Part shown: piece by piece, positions 1-11,300 of the stretch | Numbering within the stretch: position 1 is the stretch's first letter | Layout: each line of letters starts with the position of its first letter | Assembly (NCBI GenBank): GCA_030386875.1 | Contig: CM059580.1 | Location: 2,074,838 to 2,138,837, forward strand | DNA: 64,000 nt | Source: Morinoia aosen | Taxonomy: Eukaryota > Arthropoda > Malacostraca > Amphipoda > Talitridae | Direction: 5' to 3' | Notes under the pieces: generated by a model | Seen by the model: only the letters and a program-made list of their open reading frames with translations | What the model was told of the DNA's origin: nothing | Database searches by the model: none | Program-made: the position numbers and the translations under genes

Positions 1-60
1 AAGGCCTTGAGTGTGAGCAGGCGCACATGGAGATCAACATCTTTACGTAAGATTTTCGTC

Positions 61-410
61 TCTGAAGACGAAAGAAATTTCAGGGGACAAAACCCAGAAA
101 TTTCTGGTTACGAAACTCAAAAATTTCAGGTTATGAAATCCACAAATTGCACGTTACGAAACCCAGAAATTTCAGGTTACGAAACCCAGAAATTTCTGGT
201 TACGAAACTCAAAAATTTCAGGTTACAAAGCCCAGAAATTTCAGGTTACAAAACCCAGAAATTTCAGGTTACAAAACCCAGAAATTTCAGGTTACAAAAC
301 CCAGAAATTTCAGGTTACGAAACCCAGAAATTTCAGGTTACAAAGCCCAGAAGTTTCAGGTTACAAAACCCAGAAATTTCAGGTTACGAAACCCAGAATC
401 TCAAAAATTC
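61..410. repeat. 23-bp minisatellite
   Basis: About 14 units of 23 bp share the cores AAACCCAGAAATTT and CAGGTTAC, with scattered substitutions. Frames across it are open only because the unit lacks stops; the peptides are repetitive and I do not regard them as coding. Confidence 0.9.
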
Positions 411-791
411 AAATAATGCGTGCTCGACTTTGCAGCCGCTTGAACCCCCCAAAATGCAAATACACTTGTAGGATCCTGTATTTTGTTTTGAAATTTGTGT
501 GATGAAGGAAATGTTAAATGATTTGCATATCTTATTCATTCTTATGGTTTAATAAATAATTTTTTTCTACTTCTAACCCATATGTCATACAAAATTGGTA
601 TTTTTTTATAATTTTTAAAGGTTTAAGGGGGTATTATTGGTGCCTTGTAATGAATCAAGCCTTTTACATCTAAAATGCTAATAAAAAATCCCATTACAAG
701 AACCATTTCTGGAATGAATTAATTTTGTAGGTTGAGGTATGAAAATTTTCCATGCTTATTCCACAATATATTCTTTTTTAATTATATGTTA
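411..791. other. AT-rich stretch, nothing recognised
   Basis: No exon, RNA gene or repeat family is recognised here. The DNA is AT-rich and ends at the 14-bp target duplication of the next element. Confidence 0.5.
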
Positions 792-805
792 TTATTTATT
801 ATCTT

Positions 806-2086
806 AATTGAGCTGATAGGTCGATTTTTCGGAAATCTTACTTTAAAATGAAAAGGAGAACCAAGGCGTATATAAAGATTTTTACTTGTAAACATTTCGG
901 AAAATCTGGTTTCTATCTTCAGTACTGAAAATGAAGTAACAGATAAAAAATGAAATTAGATGTCTACTACAATAAGAGAACTTCCAGTAACCTCAATAAA
1001 CATGAAAAATAAAATGCAAGTATAAACAAAAAAGGGGGACTGCTAAAAACTATAATCGTACACCTACACCCACACACACTCACACACCCACACGGACACT
1101 AAAAACTATAGGCATACCTAAGCTGTTGGGGCAATGTGTAATTTTGCGGCACTTTGATCATTATTCAATTTTGGTTTAACTGTATATATGAATAGTGATT
1201 CTAAAACTCTCAGATCGTGTTCCCTATTAGTTGTAGCAAGAGTTGAAAAATTTGATGTTTTAAATGGATGGTCGCACTTAAAACAATGGTCTCGGATTGC
1301 AGACTGAGAAGGGCAGGCGTATGGACGACCTGTACGGTGAGATATACCTGAGTGTTGGCTGTGGCGAATAAACTGCTGGAGCATTGTGCTACCAACATAC
1401 GATTGCATGCAACAATCACATTCATACAGATACACACAACCACTTTGCAGGCATTCATTCACACGTTCCTTCCTATGAAAAAATGAGGCTATTTTAAAAT
1501 TGTTCCTATAAAATACACGGACGTCAATAGAGATAAAATATGTATGCACCAACGACATGAGTTCTTTCTTCAGTTCAGTATTCAAATAGACGAGGTAAGG
1601 TAAGTTGACAAATACTTTTTCTTTTGCAGCCGTCAGAGTTAAAGGAGGAGAAGAAAGTTTTTTATCTAAAAATGTTTTTACAACTTTTTACTCTTGCTAC
1701 AGCTAATAGGGAACACGATCTGAGAGTTTTAGAATCACTATTCATATATACAGTTAAACCGAAATTGAATAATGATCAAAGTGCCGCAAAATTACACATT
1801 GCCCCAACAGCTTAGGTATACCTATAGTTTTTAGTGTCCGTGTGGGTGTGTGAGTGTGTGTGGGTGTAGGTGTGCGATTATAGTTTTTAGCAGTCCCCCT
1901 TTTTTGTTTATACTTGCATTTTATTTTTCATGTTTATTGAGGTTACTAGAAGTTCTCTTATTGTAGTAGACATCTAATTTCATTTTTTATCTGTTACTTC
2001 ATTTTCAGTACTGAAGATAGAAACCAGATTTTCCGAAATGTTTACAAGTAAAAATGTTTATATACGCCTTGGTTCTCCTTTTCATT
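806..2086 (-). mobile_element. Penelope-like element copy 1, truncated, with inverted arms
   Basis: The insertion is bounded by a 14-bp direct duplication, TTATTTATTATCTT, at 792-805 and 2087-2100. Reading on the minus strand, only the C-terminal GIY-YIG part survives (1118-1585); the reverse transcriptase is missing. About 400 bp of the 3' end (roughly 846-1245) recurs inverted at roughly 1683-2086, so the last 40 codons are also readable on the plus strand. A single-copy tail of about 40 bp (806-845) lies outside the left arm. Inverted pseudo-LTRs with a short tail are known for Penelope-like elements. It lies upstream of CLPTM1L exon 1, probably in an intron. Confidence 0.85.
1118..1585 (-). 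pseudogene. GIY-YIG endonuclease remnant of Penelope-like element
   Basis: An open minus-strand stretch of about 155 codons carries VYLYEC, CCMQSYVGST and following His residues, the GIY-YIG pattern with the Cys/His pair typical of Penelope-like endonucleases. The C-terminus reads LRVLESLFIYTVKPKLNNDQ, closely matching the second element at 12265-13194. With no reverse transcriptase it cannot move itself. A second, shorter copy of the C-terminus is on the plus strand up to 1815. Confidence 0.8.
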
Positions 2087-2100
2087 TTATTTATTATCTT

Positions 2101-2250
2101 TGGTTAAAAGCATTGATTGAAGGAACCGCAGCTCCTGCAAGTTAGTGTTTATTACATAAATGATGTATTAAATCATTAATTTTATATTTTTTGAGAGCCA
2201 TGAATTGAGCCAATGAAAAACACTGGTTTAACCCATCACAGTCAACATGA
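2101..2250. repeat. Dispersed repeat fragment, shared with 16735-16850
   Basis: GCAAGTTAG, TATTTTTTGA and CCAATGAA... occur in the same order at 16735-16850, so this is an interspersed family about 120 bp long. It is followed by TTAACCCATCACAGTCAACA, an end sequence of the TTAA family also seen before exons 2 and 9. Confidence 0.55.
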
Positions 2251-2276
2251 TAAATATTATTGGTTGATCGTTGCAG

Positions 2277-2376
2277 CTGATGGTGTACACCTCCCTTCTG
2301 AGCAAGCCGACCCACGGTGGGGACCTGACTTTTGTGCACCATGAGCCTCATTTTGATTACCTCAACCCCACTGAAG
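2277..2376 (+). CDS. CLPTM1L: CLPTM1L exon 1 of window
   Basis: Encodes LMVYTSLLSKPTHGG...FDYLNPTE, aligning to the luminal region beginning LSVYTTT in the human protein. Acceptor TTGCAG at 2271-2276 and donor GTGAGG from 2377. It starts in phase 0 and ends one base into a Glu codon completed by the next exon. Confidence 0.85.
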
Positions 2377-5300
2377 GTGAGGTGCTGAATAGAGGGGGAG
2401 AACCCCAGTCTGGGTTGAACCCCAGTGGGTGTGTTGAACCTCAGTGGGTGTGTTGAATTCCAGGGGGTGTGTTGAATTCCAGGGGGTGTGTTGAATTCCA
2501 GGGGCTGTGTTGAACCCCAGTGGGTGTGTTGAATCCCAGTGTGTGTGTTGAATCCCATTGGGTGTGTTGAACCCCAGTGGGTGTGTTGAACCCCAGTGGG
2601 TGTGTTGAACCCCAGTGGGTGTGTTGAACCCCAGTGGGTGTGTTGAACCCCAGTGGGTGTATTGAATTCCAGTGGGTGTGTTGAACCCCAGTGGGTGTGT
2701 TGAACCCCAGTGGGTGTGTTGAACCCCAGTGGGTGTGTTGAACCCCAGTGGGTGTGTTGAACCCCAGTGGGTGTGTTGAACCCCAGTGGGTGTGTTGAAC
2801 CCCAGTGGGTGTGTTGAACCCCAGTGGGTGTGTTGAACCCCAGTGGGTGTGTTGAACCCCAGTGGGTGTGTTGAACCCCAGTGGGTGTGTTGAACCCCAG
2901 TGGGTGTGTTGAACCCCAGTGGGTGTGTTGAACCCCAGTGGGTGTGTTGAACCCCAGTGGGTGTGTTGAACCCCAGTGGGTGTGTTGAACCCCAGTGGGT
3001 GTGTTGAACCCCAGTGGGTGTGTTGAACCCCAGTGGGTGTGTTGAATTCCAGTGGGTGTGTTGAACCCCAGTGGGTGTGTTGAACCCCAGTGGGTGTGTT
3101 GAACCCCAGTGGGTGTGTTGAACCCCAGTGGGTGTGTTGAACCCCAGTGGGTGTGTTGAATTTCAGTGGGTGTGTTGAATTCCAGTGGGTGTGTTGAATT
3201 CCAGTGGGTGTGTTGAATTCCAGTGGGTGTGTTGAATTCCAGTGGGTGTGTTGAATTCCAGTGGGTGTGTTGAATTCCAGTGGGTGTGTTGAATTCCAGT
3301 GGGTGTGTTGAATTCCAGTGGGTGTGTTGAACCCCAGTGGGTGTGTTGAACCCCAGTGGGTGTGTTGAACCCCAGTGGGTGTGTTGAACCCCAGTGGGTG
3401 TGTTGAACCCCAGTGGGTGTGTTGAACCCCAGTGGGTGTGTTGAACCCCAGTGGGTGTGTTGAACCCCAGTGGGTGTGTAGAACCCCAGTGGGTGTGTAG
3501 AACCCCAGTGGGCGTGTTGAACCCCAGTGGGTGTGTTGATCCCCAGTTGACTACATATTGGGGAAAACATGTACCACTAGGTAATATGTTGATTTAAACA
3601 CCAATGTAAATGAGTGACATTTGAATAATTTTGTGATTTCCTTTTGGAATAAATTTATCGCTCTTTTATATTTTGTACATTTCTTGTGAAGTGAAGTAAA
3701 TTTTTCCAATTCTATTTCTTACAAACACCTCAAATCAACCTTCGATCTACACAAAAATATAAATATAATATATAATACATTATTGAAATATAATATATAA
3801 TACAATATTGTAATATAATATGCGTATCATTTTCTTATGGACTATAATTTGTTTGTTTAGGTGCTATCAATTTTTTTCAGCTGTTGTAAATATATTTTTA
3901 AACTTTAATTTTTTTCCACAAAATTCTTCCAACCCTGCTGTTGCTATGCGTAGGATGTGAGAACATACTTTAAAGATAGATTGCTTTTTCCCTTAACACA
4001 TTTTCTGCAAAGTGACTCACCGGTGGTCACTTGGGTGATTTTCATAGTGCTGCTGACCCACCTGCAGTCACTAACTCATTTTTTATTAATACTTAATGAA
4101 AGCTAAATGAAGGCCCGGTCCAGTTAATGTTTGCTATTTTCAAAGTTGATTACCGCAATTGACTTTAAATTTGAATTGAATAGTGAACTTCAGTTTAACC
4201 CATCACAGTTAATGTGTTGAATCCATGCTAAATGAAGCTTTCCTTCCTCCTCTCTTCAATTGCACGGGTTGAATTGTTTATCCTGTGTTATGGTTACTGG
4301 TGCGCCAGGGGGTATATGTACTGCTGTGTTACCTCAACTATAGATAGAGTATTGGGACCTCTGTCTTTTGTGCCCAATTCATTATTTTGTATTCATGCAT
4401 CTTTGCTATCTCACTGCTGTCATTTCTCCTTCATTTTTTACTCGCTGTTTTAATTGCAGGTTTATCTGTGTAGAAACATGCTTTGTGCATTGATTACCTG
4501 TTGGAGGTCAACACTTTGATTGCAACGTGACCACCGGTGGGTACTGAGGGAATTTTGATTATACTGCTGACTGATCAGCAGGCACTGACACAATTTTCAT
4601 AAATACTTCATGTTTTAAAATGATAGTAAAGATAGCTGATTTAAAAATCATTTTAATGCATGAACGTTTTGGCTTCAAGCTCAAGCCATTATCAACCCCA
4701 GTAAAACGCGGTAAAGGGAACAGTGAAAACGGTGAATTTCCACCGTTCCCTTTACCACATTTTACTGGTGTTGATAATGGCTTAAGGAGATCATCCCAGT
4801 TGAACAACTTTTTTCGTCCGATTCGTTTGAAAATTGGCCAGTATATGTCTTTTGTAAAAGTAAACCTTTTTTACTCATGTCATTTTTTCGATTTAGGCCT
4901 TATTTTTTTTTATGAAAAATGAGTTTTTGGGTATATTTTATGTATATTTCAAAATGTATCTCCTCATTGAGTTTTGATGCTAACACAAAAACAAAGACAG
5001 TTTTAGAATCCTTGAAACATTTCTAACAAACTCAGTATGGCTTTTTTTCCATTTCCTATTTGCTCTCTTTTTATATGGGGTCAAAATCGGTCAAAAATGA
5101 AAAATTTTGGTCCCCTCTTTTTATGGCGCTACGGATAATAATTCCCCCGAGGGGGGGGGGGAATTATTATCCTATTATCCGTAGCGCCATAAAATTTTAG
5201 GACCGAATAGTCCACCAACTAAGAGTCCTTTTCCAACAAAAACATGAGAAATGACCCCCGGACGGACAGGGGCCTGGGATGATGTCCTTAAGTCTGAAGC

Positions 5301-8300
5301 CAAAACTTTCACGCATTAAAATGATTTTTAATCAGCTATCTTTACTATCATTTATATTCTAAACATAGCAAAAGTGTTCCAACCTGATTAAATCATACTT
5401 AATGGAAACTAAATGAAGGCATGCTCTATTTAACACTTCGACTGCGACTACTAAATGTTAAGTTCAATGCCAAACTCAAATTTGAAGTCAATTGTAGTAA
5501 ACTATTTTGTAAATACCAAACATGAACTGGATCGTGCCTTCATATAGCTTTGGTTGAGTATTAATGAAAATTGAGTTAGTGACTGCAGGTCGGTCAGCAG
5601 CATTTTGAAAATCCCCTCAGTGACCACCGGTGGGTCCCTTTGCAGAAAATGTGTTAATGCTTGTTTTTTTCAAAATTAATCTCAAAAATTAACTCTGTTT
5701 TCATTTGAAAATTGAACATTATTTAAATCTCTCGCACTTAATGTGTTAAATTGTTGCTCTATGTGTTCGGTACAGAGGCAGGAATTCTAGTCAACCTCAC
5801 ACTGCCGAGGGCTGTGAAGCGCAATAATCGTACGCTGCACCTTCATCTCTTCCTGGTGGGGGGCGACGTGAGCATCAAGGTGAGGGCAGTCTGGTGCTTG
5901 TTTTGTGTGTGTGTGCAGGGCTGTTGTGTGGGCTTGGTTGCAGTCCATTGCATGGCGTGTGTGTGGTGGCATCCTAGACTATCACTGGTGGCAATGCATG
6001 TCATGGTGTGGTAGCATCCTAGAGTGTCACTGGTGGCAGTGTGTGGCACGTGTGTGGTGGCATCCTCGAGTGTCACTGGTGGCAGTGTGCATCACACCTG
6101 TGCATCACAACTCACTGACCCGCCCCTCTGCCCTCAGAGCTTCGATGACATCGAGCGCATGTCGAGTGAGGCGGCGTACGCCACCTGCCCGCTGGCTGTG
6201 CACCACACCCCGCCCCCCCTGCCTTACAGCCTTGTGGCTGACCAGGTGTGTATGTGTCTGTGTGTAGCCCTAGCCTTGTGGCGTGAGCAGGTGTGTAGGT
6301 GTGTGTGTCTGTGTATGTGTGTAGCCCCAGCCTTGTGCCTGAGCAGGTGTGTGTGTGGCCCCAGCCTTGTGGCTGAGCAGGTGTGTGTGTGTGTGTGGCC
6401 CCAGTCCCACAGCCACACAGCTAAGGAGCCACAGCCACACCACCACCACCCTGGTCTTGTGGTGGTAGTGGTGGTGGTGGTGGTGGTCTGATGCCGCCTG
6501 GACCACAGAACCCAACGCTACTTTGCCTGTGCCCGGCTGCGGTACTTGCACAATTCATCACGTTGTTGAAGTCCTTGTCTCAATGTGGTGTGGTGCTGGT
6601 GTAACAGGGTGGCCGTTGCAGAACTCGAGCACCCCCGAGCGTGCCACGCCCCCGGACCGGCCGGTGGTGCACCTCCGTCAGGAGATCACCTTCAGCCTAG
6701 TGACGGAGCTGCGGCCCCTGCCCCCCCACCGCCTCCCCCCTGAGCTGCGGGCCCGGCTGCGGTGAGTGTTGAGGTGTGCTATGTGTTGTGTCCTGTGTGC
6801 TATGGTGTTGTGTGTGCCATGCGTCCTGTGCGTTGTGGTGTTGTGTGTGCTATGCGTCCTGTGTTGTGGTGTGTGTGCTATGCGTCCTGTGTGTTGTGGT
6901 GTTGTGTGTGCTATGCGTCCTGTGTGTTGTGGTGTTGTGTGTGCTATGCGTCCTGTGTTGTGGTGTTGTGTGTGCTATGCGTCCTGTGTGTTGTGGTGTT
7001 GTGTGTGCTATGCGTCTTGTGTGTTGTGGTGTTGTGTGTGCTATGCGTCCTGTGTGCTATGGTGTTGTGTGTGCTATGCGTCCTGTGTTGTGGTGTTGTG
7101 TGTGCTATGCGTCTTGTGTGTTGTGGTGTTGTGTGTGCTATGCGTTCTGTGTTGTGGTGTTGCGTGTGCTATGCGTCCTATGTGTTGTGGTGTTATGTGT
7201 GCTATGCGTCCTGTGTGTTGTGGTGTTGTGTGTGCTATGCGTCCTGTGTGTTGTGGTGTTGTGTGTGCTGTGTGTCCTGTGCTGTGTGTTGTCAGCTCCT
7301 CATGAGCTGTGTGTGTGTGTAGGCTCCACACAACCTGCGTACAGGCTGACCCTAAGATCCCTCCTGCCGCAGGCTGGTGACCCCCGGCCACTACCTGCCC
7401 TTCCTGCACCTGGAGCAGCTGAGCCACCGCCTGCACCACCTGCAGCCGGTCGCCAACCTGCCTGCCGCCACCAACACCAGCCTCCACTACAGGCAGTCCG
7501 GCCTGCCTCGCCTGCGTCTCTGGTAGGGTGTGTGTGCGTGTGTGTGATGAGATGGCAAGTGGCAGATGTGATGAGGGGGTAAGTGTGATGAGGTAGTATA
7601 GTGTGATGGGTGCAGTGTGATGAAGGGGTATAGTGTGGTGGGTGCAGTGTAGTGAGGGGATATAGTGTGGTGAGTGCAGTTTGGTGAGGGGTGTAGTGTG
7701 GTTAGTGTGTGTGATGAGGGGGTATAGTGTGGTGAGTGCAGTGCCATGAGGGGATATTGTGTGGTGAGTGCAGTGTGATGGGGGGTATAGTGTGGTAATA
7801 GTGTGATGAGATGGCAAGTGGCAGATGTGATGGGTCACATGTGGCAGGTGTGGTGGCATGTGGCAAGGGTGATGAGTGAGTTTGTGGCAGTGTGATGAGA
7901 TGGCATATGGCAGTGTGGTGAGTTGGCTTATGGCAGTGTGATGAGTTGCTTATGGCAGTGTGATGAGATGGCATTTGGCAGTGTGGTGACAAAGCAGTCA
8001 GTGTGCAAACACTGTTATAGCCCTATATTTCGGAATGTAATAATATTGCATCGATGTCACCAGAAGTTGTAGTTCTCTTTTAAGAATCCCATGTTCGCGG
8101 TTATATCTATAGCCGTGTTGACAGTTTCCTCTGCCACATTCTTTTATTTTGTACATCAAAGTCGGACGTGCAATCAATCTGGTAACCCGTGACGAATTAC
8201 ATCTTAAATACGATCAACGCAGTTCTTTTTGGAGATTCGATTTGAAGTGAATAGGCAGGCCTCTCGTAACACTCAAAAAATTCCATAGCTCAGAAAAAAA

Positions 8301-11300
8301 AATATATTCTTTGCTAAACGCCAAATAAGATCAATCATACCATGATTTATCACACTCTACACTCTCATGATCAGGGGAAGTAAACTTCACGCTCTGAAAA
8401 TGACATGGGTGTAATTATTGATGGTGGAGTTCTCGCCATACAGTAACATGACTTGAAATGCCTAAATGTTGAGCAGCATAGTGCGTACTATTGCAAGGAT
8501 TTTGTTCTAAATGTTAAGCAGCATAGTGTGTACTATTGCAAGGATTTTGTTCTAAATGTTAAGCAGCATAGTGTGTACTATTGCAAGGATTTTGTTCTAA
8601 ATGTTGAGCAGCATAGTGTGTACTATGGCAAGGATTTTGGCAAAATGTCCCCTCAGGAGGACATAACTATTGTATCTATGGGACTTAGCGCTCCCAGGGG
8701 GAAAATATGTGAGGGCCCGAGCTGAGAGTTAGGTAGGCCTTCTTTTTATTGAAAAGAAATGTTTTTGTTGTGTTCAGGACCACTTTTTTTGGTTCACTGC
8801 TGTCCTGTTTCTCAGCACCTTCTACTTTCTTCTTCTACTTTTGTTTTGTTTCGTGAACTTCTTTCTCAGCTTAGTGCTTCTATGCCCTTTCTGCATAGAT
8901 TCTGCATTCCCTTATCTCCATACTAAATGGGGCCTACCTCCTTCCCCTCTTCAATACGCTCTTTTTTGTAGTGGTTAGGGAAGCTTAAACTAACTTATAA
9001 TCTTAATCTTAAGTATCATGTTAATGATACTCAGCCACTCTCTAATAAAAAGAGATAAAGGCTTGGTAAGTACCATATAATCTTAATCTTTGTTCTAAAT
9101 GTTGTATGACCATATTTGCAGGCTGCAGCTAGAGGCGGCGCTTGGGACACTGGCAGGCCTGGGGTTCACGGAGAAGGACGTGGACGAAGTGAAGGGCGTC
9201 CTGGAGACCAACCTCACCCTCCTGGGCGTCACCTTCTGCGTCTCCCTCCTCCATGTGAGGAGGGGGAGTTGGTGGTTGTAGGGAGTTATTGGGGGCTGGT
9301 GGTGGGAGGTAGGAAGCTGGTGGTTACTTTCTGTGTCTCCCTCCTCCATGTGAGGAGTGGGGGTGGGGGGGGGGGGGGGCTGGTGGTTGTAGGGGGTTGT
9401 GGGAGTGTAAGGGGTTAGGATGGGGGTCACCTTCTGTGTCTCCCTCCTCCATGTCAGGAGTGGGGGTGTGGGAGGGTTGGTGGTTGTAGGGGGTTGTGGG
9501 GGGTTGATGGTTATAGGGGTTGTGGGGGGTTGGTGGTTATAGAGGGTGGTGGGGGTGTAAGGGGGCTAGGGTGTGGTTCACCTTCTGTGTCTCCCTCCTC
9601 CATGTGAGGGGGTGGGAGTTTTGTGGGGCTGGTGGAGGGTGTAGGGAGTTGTGGTGGGAGGTAGAAAGCTGGTAGTCATCTGCGTCTCCATCCTTCATGT
9701 GAGGGGGGGGGGGGGTGGGAGTGTAGGGCGTTGTTGGGGCTGGTGGTGGTGGTGTTTAGTGGGGAGTGGGGAATTTTGAGGGGTTGGGTTGGTGGGAGAT
9801 GTAAGGGCTGGTAGGGGGGGGGGGTAAGGTCAAGTAATTTTCAATCCAATCATATCACTGCTGGGCGTCAGCTCTTCAGCTGGCAGCTACATGACGCACT
9901 CAGCTCACGAACTCGACTTGTTGCAGCTGCTGTTCGACGTGCTCGCCTTCAAGCACGACATCAGCTTCTGGCGCGGGCGCACCTCCATGGCGGGGCTCTC
10001 GGGGGGCGCCGTGCTGTGGCGGGCCTTTGCGCAGGTGAGGGGTGCCGTGCTGTGGCGGGAGGCAGGTGAGGGGCAAGGGACGGTTTGGCCAGAGGTGTCA
10101 CTGAGCAGCTCGTTAAGCCAGTGATGGGACAACCTTGAGCGGTCACTCAGGCTTTGCCCGGTGCCGTGTATAATCGAAAAGGAACAATATGTGGTTCGCT
10201 CTCAACAATTACTTTATGATCCTGTAGTGCCCTACCTTAGTTACTCTTCAAATCTCGATTCTACTCTTTTTGTGTTCAGTCATTTCAAAATGTATCAATG
10301 GGAATTTATTCAATAAATAGTTCCGACTTATTCTCTCCGTATCACCGATTCCATCTTGAGGAGAAGTATACAGGGTGTTTCAAAAATACACGGCATAATT
10401 TCAGGTATGTATTTCCCACATGTAGACAATCAAAATAGTTCATTACAACATATGTCCGGAAATGCTTCATTTCCGAGTTATGGCCTTCACAACATTGAAA
10501 TTCACCGGAACGTTTTTCTTTCCGCAGGTCGTTGCCGTCAAAGGACACATTAAGAGGGCACTCTGACAGATCATTCCTAGGCGAAGGTTAAATTCAGTGT
10601 TGTGTTTGGCGTTCGACTGTGTGTCATGTACACAAATCAGGAGCTGGCAGAGATGCACTTGATCTACGGTAAGGCAGACGGCAATGCTGCGCTGGCTCGT
10701 CGTTTGTACCAGGAGAGGTACCCACAGCGACAATGTCCAGATCGGAAGACATTTGTAAGTCTCCATCAGCGTCTGTGCGAGTATGGAAAATTTGACTCTC
10801 CTGGATTGGGAAGGGGACGACCAAGATCTACAACTCCAGAAGAACAGGAGGAGATTCTGGAGATTGTGAACAGAACTCCTTCTATCAGCACACGAAGGTT
10901 AGCGTTGCAAGTGAATGTTCCCCATACGACTGTCTGGAGACTGCTGAAAGAGTATCAATTGTATCCTTACCATTTGCAACGTGTACAGGCGCTGTCACCA
11001 GCAGATTACCCTGCACGAGTTAGGTACTGTCAGTGGTTCTTGCAGCAATGTGCTGCAAATCCGAACTTTCCTGCCTTAGTATTATTTACAGATGAAGCAC
11101 AGTTCACACGAGATGGCATAACAAATCTCCACAATCAGCATGTATGGGCGTATGAAAACCCAAATGCAACTGTTGTATCTCATCACCAGGTGCGGTTCTC
11201 CCTCAACATGTGGGCCGGTATCATTGGTGATCGGTTAGTTGGACCCCATGTACTTGTAAACAGACTTACGGGGCAGGCGTACACAAACTTCCTGGAAAAC

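Noticed and set aside
6762..7582. Cys/Val/Leu-rich frames in intron 4
   Set aside because: GTGTGCTATG repeat translation; the exon boundaries on both sides are well defined.
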